Assembly: GCA_965657545.1 (NCBI GenBank)
Contig: CBFHOG010000008.1
Coordinates: 25,828-89,827 of the forward strand
From: UBA7446 sp965657545
GTDB taxonomy: Bacteria; Bacteroidota; Bacteroidia; Flavobacteriales; Flavobacteriaceae
Length of the DNA stretch: 64,000 nt
Reading direction: 5' to 3'
In this document: positions 61,393 to 64,000 of the stretch, piece by piece
How the letters are laid out: each line of letters opens with the position of its first letter
Numbering within the stretch: position 1 is the stretch's first letter
Notes under the pieces: generated by a model
Told to the model about the DNA's origin: nothing
The model's input: the letters and a program-made list of their open reading frames with translations, nothing else
The model's database searches: none
Made by a program: the position numbers and the translations under genes

Positions 61393-62778
61393 ATGAAAAA
61401 AATAACTTTTGGGTTTATTATTTTATTAACAATAGGAATCGGAATATCATGTGATAAAGGAGATGATACAAATAACCCACATGCACCAACGGTATATGAG
61501 GGCTGGACCTTGAAATGGAATGAAGAATTTAATAAAAAGAAAATAAATTTAAATAACTGGAACCATGAACTTGGCGATGGAACAGCTTATGGACTCCCTG
61601 TTGGTTGGGGTAATAATGAGAAGCAAATTTATACATCGATTGAAAAAAACTCAAAAATCATTGACGATGAAGGTGCTTCCGTTTTAGCTATAACGGCATT
61701 GAAAGGTAATGCTGGATCTTTTACTTCTGCAAAACTTACCACCCAAAAACATTTTAGCATGCGATTTGGTCGTATCGAAATAAGGGCAAAAATGCCAAAA
61801 GGGCAAGGCTTGCTACCAGCGATTTGGATGTTAGGTGACAACAAAGATAAAATTGACTGGCCAGGGTGTGGAGAAATTGATATCGCTGAAGTCCTAGGAA
61901 ATAACCCCTCAAAACTATATTCAACTGTTCATTACACCAATGGTGAGAATAAGCAAGGAGAAATTCAAAAAGAGTATGATTTACCAACAGGAGATTTTAG
62001 CGACGCTTATCACATTTTCAGACTTGACTGGACGCCAGAGTCTTTGACATTTGGTTTAGATGGTAAAGAAACAGGAACTATATTGATTAAAGACGATATG
62101 AAAGAGTTTCTTCGCGGTTTCTATTTGATACTGAATGTAGCTGTTGGTGGAAATTGGCCTGGAGAGCCAGCTGCAACAACTGTATTTCCACAAACGTTAT
62201 ACACAGATTATATTAGGGTTTATTCTAAAAATCATTTTGAAGCTCCAGAGGCTCCAGCCTTAAACATAGAAGAAGAAACCATTGGGCAAATTCTTGAACC
62301 AAACATTGGCAATAATGCCATTAAAGACGGTTTTAATGAATTGGGAAATTCAAAAGTGGTTGTATATGGTCCTGGTGCACCAAATATATCAACTTCTGAA
62401 ACTGCAATTGATGGAGATGCAAGCCTAGTTTTTGATTTTTCTGGTGAAAAGTGGGGTGGCGCATACCTAGAGCTTGAAAAAGCAAAAGATATAAGCACTT
62501 ATACCAATATTAAATTTTCACTCAACAAACCAAACACTTTAACAAACGCTGAAATAAAACTGGAAGCTGGAGCAACCAACGCGGCTGTTTTCTTAAAAGA
62601 TTACACTGGAACTGATCTTACGGATGGATTTGTTGAATATTCTATACCATTAACTGATTTCGCTGGTTTGGATTTAACCGGACTAACAATCCCTTTTTCC
62701 ATATGGAATCCCAAAGATGCTAGTGATGCACTTGTTAAAGCTACTGTATTGATTGACAACGTTCACTTTATCAAGTAA
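61393..62778 (+). CDS. GH16 endo-beta-glucanase (laminarinase-like) lipoprotein
   Basis: A 461-residue lipoprotein (lipobox GISC at residue 20) likely displayed on the cell surface. The GH16 catalytic domain spans about 35-280; the active-site motif GEIDIAEV gives the nucleophile Glu161, helper Asp163 and acid/base Glu166, the bulged ExDxxE form found in laminarinases. WNEEFN, WGNNEKQIY and RIEIRAKMPKGQG also fit. A C-terminal domain (about 295-461) resembles carbohydrate-binding modules. It degrades beta-1,3- or mixed-linkage glucans by inference. No SusC/SusD genes are adjacent. A strong terminator follows. Confidence 0.9.
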   Translation: MKKITFGFIILLTIGIGISCDKGDDTNNPHAPTVYEGWTLKWNEEFNKKKINLNNWNHELGDGTAYGLPVGWGNNEKQIYTSIEKNSKIIDDEGASVLAITALKGNAGSFTSAKLTTQKHFSMRFGRIEIRAKMPKGQGLLPAIWMLGDNKDKIDWPGCGEIDIAEVLGNNPSKLYSTVHYTNGENKQGEIQKEYDLPTGDFSDAYHIFRLDWTPESLTFGLDGKETGTILIKDDMKEFLRGFYLILNVAVGGNWPGEPAATTVFPQTLYTDYIRVYSKNHFEAPEAPALNIEEETIGQILEPNIGNNAIKDGFNELGNSKVVVYGPGAPNISTSETAIDGDASLVFDFSGEKWGGAYLELEKAKDISTYTNIKFSLNKPNTLTNAEIKLEAGATNAAVFLKDYTGTDLTDGFVEYSIPLTDFAGLDLTGLTIPFSIWNPKDASDALVKATVLIDNVHFIK

Positions 62779-62849
62779 TGAAACTAAATCGTAACATATA
62801 ATTTTCAAGCTATTGTTATCCTAAACAAATGAGTTAACCTATCAACTGT

Positions 62850-62886
62850 AACAGGGCTTCCAACATTGGAAGCCCTGTTCTTTTTT
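62850..62886 (+). terminator. Rho-independent terminator of the GH16 gene
   Basis: A perfect 14-bp inverted repeat (AACAGGGCTTCCAA with TTGGAAGCCCTGTT, two-base centre) is followed by CTTTTTT. It lies about 70 bases after the stop codon. Confidence 0.92.
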
Positions 62887-63158
62887 AACAATCCCGGTAT
62901 TTAGCTGTCAATTGAAATTTAGAATTGGTACTGAGAAGTAAAAAGAGTCTAAGGAAATGATTATTTTATAATGTCGCGAGTCTGTCTGATGAAATTGGCT
63001 CTAAACATAGTAACGAGTACCCGTAGTCACGTTTAAAAATATATGTGATGTTGTATATCACATCTAGGTAATTGTGAAAATAAATATTTAAGATTTTAAG
63101 ATAAGATAACAGACGCTTTTGCAGGAGCAATTGGGGTTAATGACCAATAATAAATCAA
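62887..63158. other. Gene-free stretch; no coding signal recognised
   Basis: The intergenic region between the GH16 terminator and the ORF6N gene. No ORF of plausible size, tRNA or promoter box was seen. It holds one 21-base inverted repeat (63043-63063) and a short in-frame run TDAFAGAIGVNDQ ending in two stops, too short to assign. Confidence 0.5.
63043..63063. repeat. Inverted repeat ATGTGAT-N7-ATCACAT
   Basis: Two perfect 7-base arms separated by seven bases. The arms resemble CRP half sites (TGTGA/TCACA), but the spacing is longer than the usual six bases and no promoter is nearby. Confidence 0.35.
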
Positions 63159-63160
63159 CA

Positions 63161-63185
63161 AAAAAGACGTCCTAAAACGCCTTTT
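63161..63185 (-). terminator. Terminator of the ORF6N gene
   Basis: On the minus strand, AAAAGGCGT pairs with ACGTCTTTT (nine base pairs, one G-T) around a six-base loop, ending in a T run. It begins two bases after the ORF6N stop codon. Confidence 0.65.
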
Positions 63186-63186
63186 C

Positions 63187-63711
63187 TCACCTCTTTTTTA
63201 AATCGGTTTTAAAACCAATGCGTTCTCTGTTTTCGTGTTCTATCACTGCTTTGTCTTTTTGCAATAGATAATTAAGGGCCTGGTTTATATCTTTGAACTT
63301 TATGTTCATTTCTTTTTCTAATTTGGTTATCTGCTCTTTTAAATCTTTGTAGTCGGTAAGTTGTTGTCGGATAAGTACAAACGCTCGCATTATAGAGATG
63401 TTCACATCGATAGCCTTATCACTGTTGAGCACACTTGAAAGCATTGCTACACCTTGTTCAGTGAACGCAAAAGGTGGATAACGCAAACCCATTTTGTCAG
63501 CATTGGACATCACATTTTGTGATCTCCAATTCACAAATTCTTCTTTTGAAAGTTGAAACATAAAGTCATCAGGGAATCGTTTAATATTTCGCCTTACTGC
63601 TTGTTTAAGCACTCTAGTTTCAACACCGTACAACTCAGCAAGATCTCTATCGAGCATTATTTTATTTCCTCTGATAATAAGTATTTTCGATTTGATTATT
63701 TGTATATCCAT
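63187..63711 (-). CDS. ORF6N-domain protein
   Basis: A 174-residue protein. The N-terminal 85 residues form the ORF6N domain (IMLDRDLAELYGVETRVLKQA, RRNIKRFPDDFMFQLSKEEF), followed by the usual PPFAFTEQGVAMLSSVLNS and a coiled-coil tail (about 115-160). ORF6N domains occur in phage anti-repressor-like proteins and widely on Bacteroidota chromosomes; their role is unclear, probably DNA binding. A damaged relative lies just upstream on the same strand. A terminator begins two bases after its stop. Confidence 0.85.
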   Translation of the reverse strand: MDIQIIKSKILIIRGNKIMLDRDLAELYGVETRVLKQAVRRNIKRFPDDFMFQLSKEEFVNWRSQNVMSNADKMGLRYPPFAFTEQGVAMLSSVLNSDKAIDVNISIMRAFVLIRQQLTDYKDLKEQITKLEKEMNIKFKDINQALNYLLQKDKAVIEHENRERIGFKTDLKKR

Positions 63712-63723
63712 ATGTTTATTTTG

Positions 63724-63930
63724 TTATGTCGTCACAATTTGTGATCACATCTCCCATTTTTCTTTGGTCAGCTTAAACATAAAATCCTTAGGAAAAATAT
63801 CCACGTTGCGTCTAACGGATTGGTTAAGTACACTCGTTTCAACTGCATAAAGTTCGGCTAGGTCAAAATCAAGCATAATACGCTGTCCGCGTAATTCATA
63901 AATTCTATGCTGTATTAGTTTTATATCCAC
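63724..63930 (-). pseudogene. Truncated ORF6N-domain gene with in-frame stop
   Basis: From a GTG at 63930 the frame reads VDIKLIQHRIYELRGQRIML and on through RRNVDIFPKDFMFKLTKEKWEM, closely matching the start of the intact ORF6N gene downstream. Then TGA replaces the Arg codon of the family's LRSQ-type motif, and the frame continues SQIVTT before a second stop. The family-like residues after the stop show that this is decay by a nonsense change (CGA or AGA to TGA), then loss of the C-terminal half. An alternative TTG start at 63957 adds nine residues. Confidence 0.7.
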
Positions 63931-64000
63931 CTTATACGGTATCAATACAAACCCCAAAAAAGTAAAAATGAAAATAGTAGTTGTTCACTCAAACAAACAT

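Noticed and set aside
63090..63160. In-frame peptide TDAFAGAIGVNDQ as a possible transposase remnant
   Set aside because: Too short to assign, no start, no inverted repeats around it.
63968..64000. Possible start of a plus-strand gene (MKIVVVHSNKH) at the window edge
   Set aside because: Only 11 codons are visible and no promoter box precedes it; not enough to call a gene.
1..64000. CRISPR arrays, tRNA or rRNA genes, intact insertion sequences
   Set aside because: No repeat-spacer pattern, cloverleaf with CCA-type end, ribosomal RNA core sequence or transposase was seen on either strand by reading; a covariance-model scan was not possible.

Overview
The window is a low-GC chromosomal segment of a member of the Bacteroidota, most likely a (probably marine) Flavobacteriaceae. 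The evidence is the gene set (YfhO-type membrane protein, glutamine cyclotransferase lipoprotein, class II IlvC, succinylornithine-type transcarbamylase, GH16 laminarinase-like lipoprotein), lipoprotein signals, an almost complete lack of Shine-Dalgarno sequences, and repeated TAnnTTTG boxes, which are the -7 element of the Bacteroidota housekeeping sigma factor. Two promoters have the full TTG-N19-TATCTTTG form. No tRNA, rRNA, CRISPR array or complete insertion sequence was seen.

Layout. 1-5480: a glycosyltransferase (cut by the window edge) and a YfhO-like protein on the minus strand, diverging from an outer-membrane protein and a GNAT-like protein. 5477-16341: housekeeping genes mnmE, ompA-like, uvrD/pcrA, recG, pheT and two small proteins; mnmE is followed by a short odd region with an att-like 3' end and two tiny membrane-protein genes. 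16338-24758: ABC-F ATPase, small transaldolase, SDR, SRP RNA, glutamine cyclotransferase, a beta-helix lipoprotein, glyA, smpB and pcm. 24818-32712: Gfo/Idh oxidoreductase, yggS, a DnaQ/GIY-YIG fusion nuclease, miaA, purC, phoH, SAM hydrolase family protein and dnaN. 32714-40956: an ilvD-ilvB-ilvN-ilvC-ilvA-gapN operon (minus). 41165-49818: aldehyde dehydrogenase/nitroreductase pair, comM, flavin reductase, and a pabB-tilS-dsbD operon. 49890-59964: a compact arginine operon (GNAT-argG-argC-proC-argD-argF'-argB-argE-argH-acyltransferase). 60120-64000: membrane AraC-type regulator, GH16 glucanase, and two ORF6N genes, one broken.

The most interesting signals are regulatory. The arginine operon begins with a 20-residue leader ORF containing four arginines, followed by a second short ORF that stops one base before the first structural gene. 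The ilv operon begins with a 25-codon ORF holding seven consecutive Leu/Val/Ile residues that stops 8 bases before ilvD. Both resemble amino-acid-sensing leader peptides, but they are coupled to the downstream start codon and have no clear intrinsic terminator. The arginine pathway probably runs on N-succinyl intermediates: the transcarbamylase has Ser at the position that discriminates acetyl from succinyl substrates. The promoter and 5' end of the SRP RNA give a ruler that predicts several leaderless mRNAs. Nearly all convergent gene pairs abut or overlap at their stop codons without terminators.
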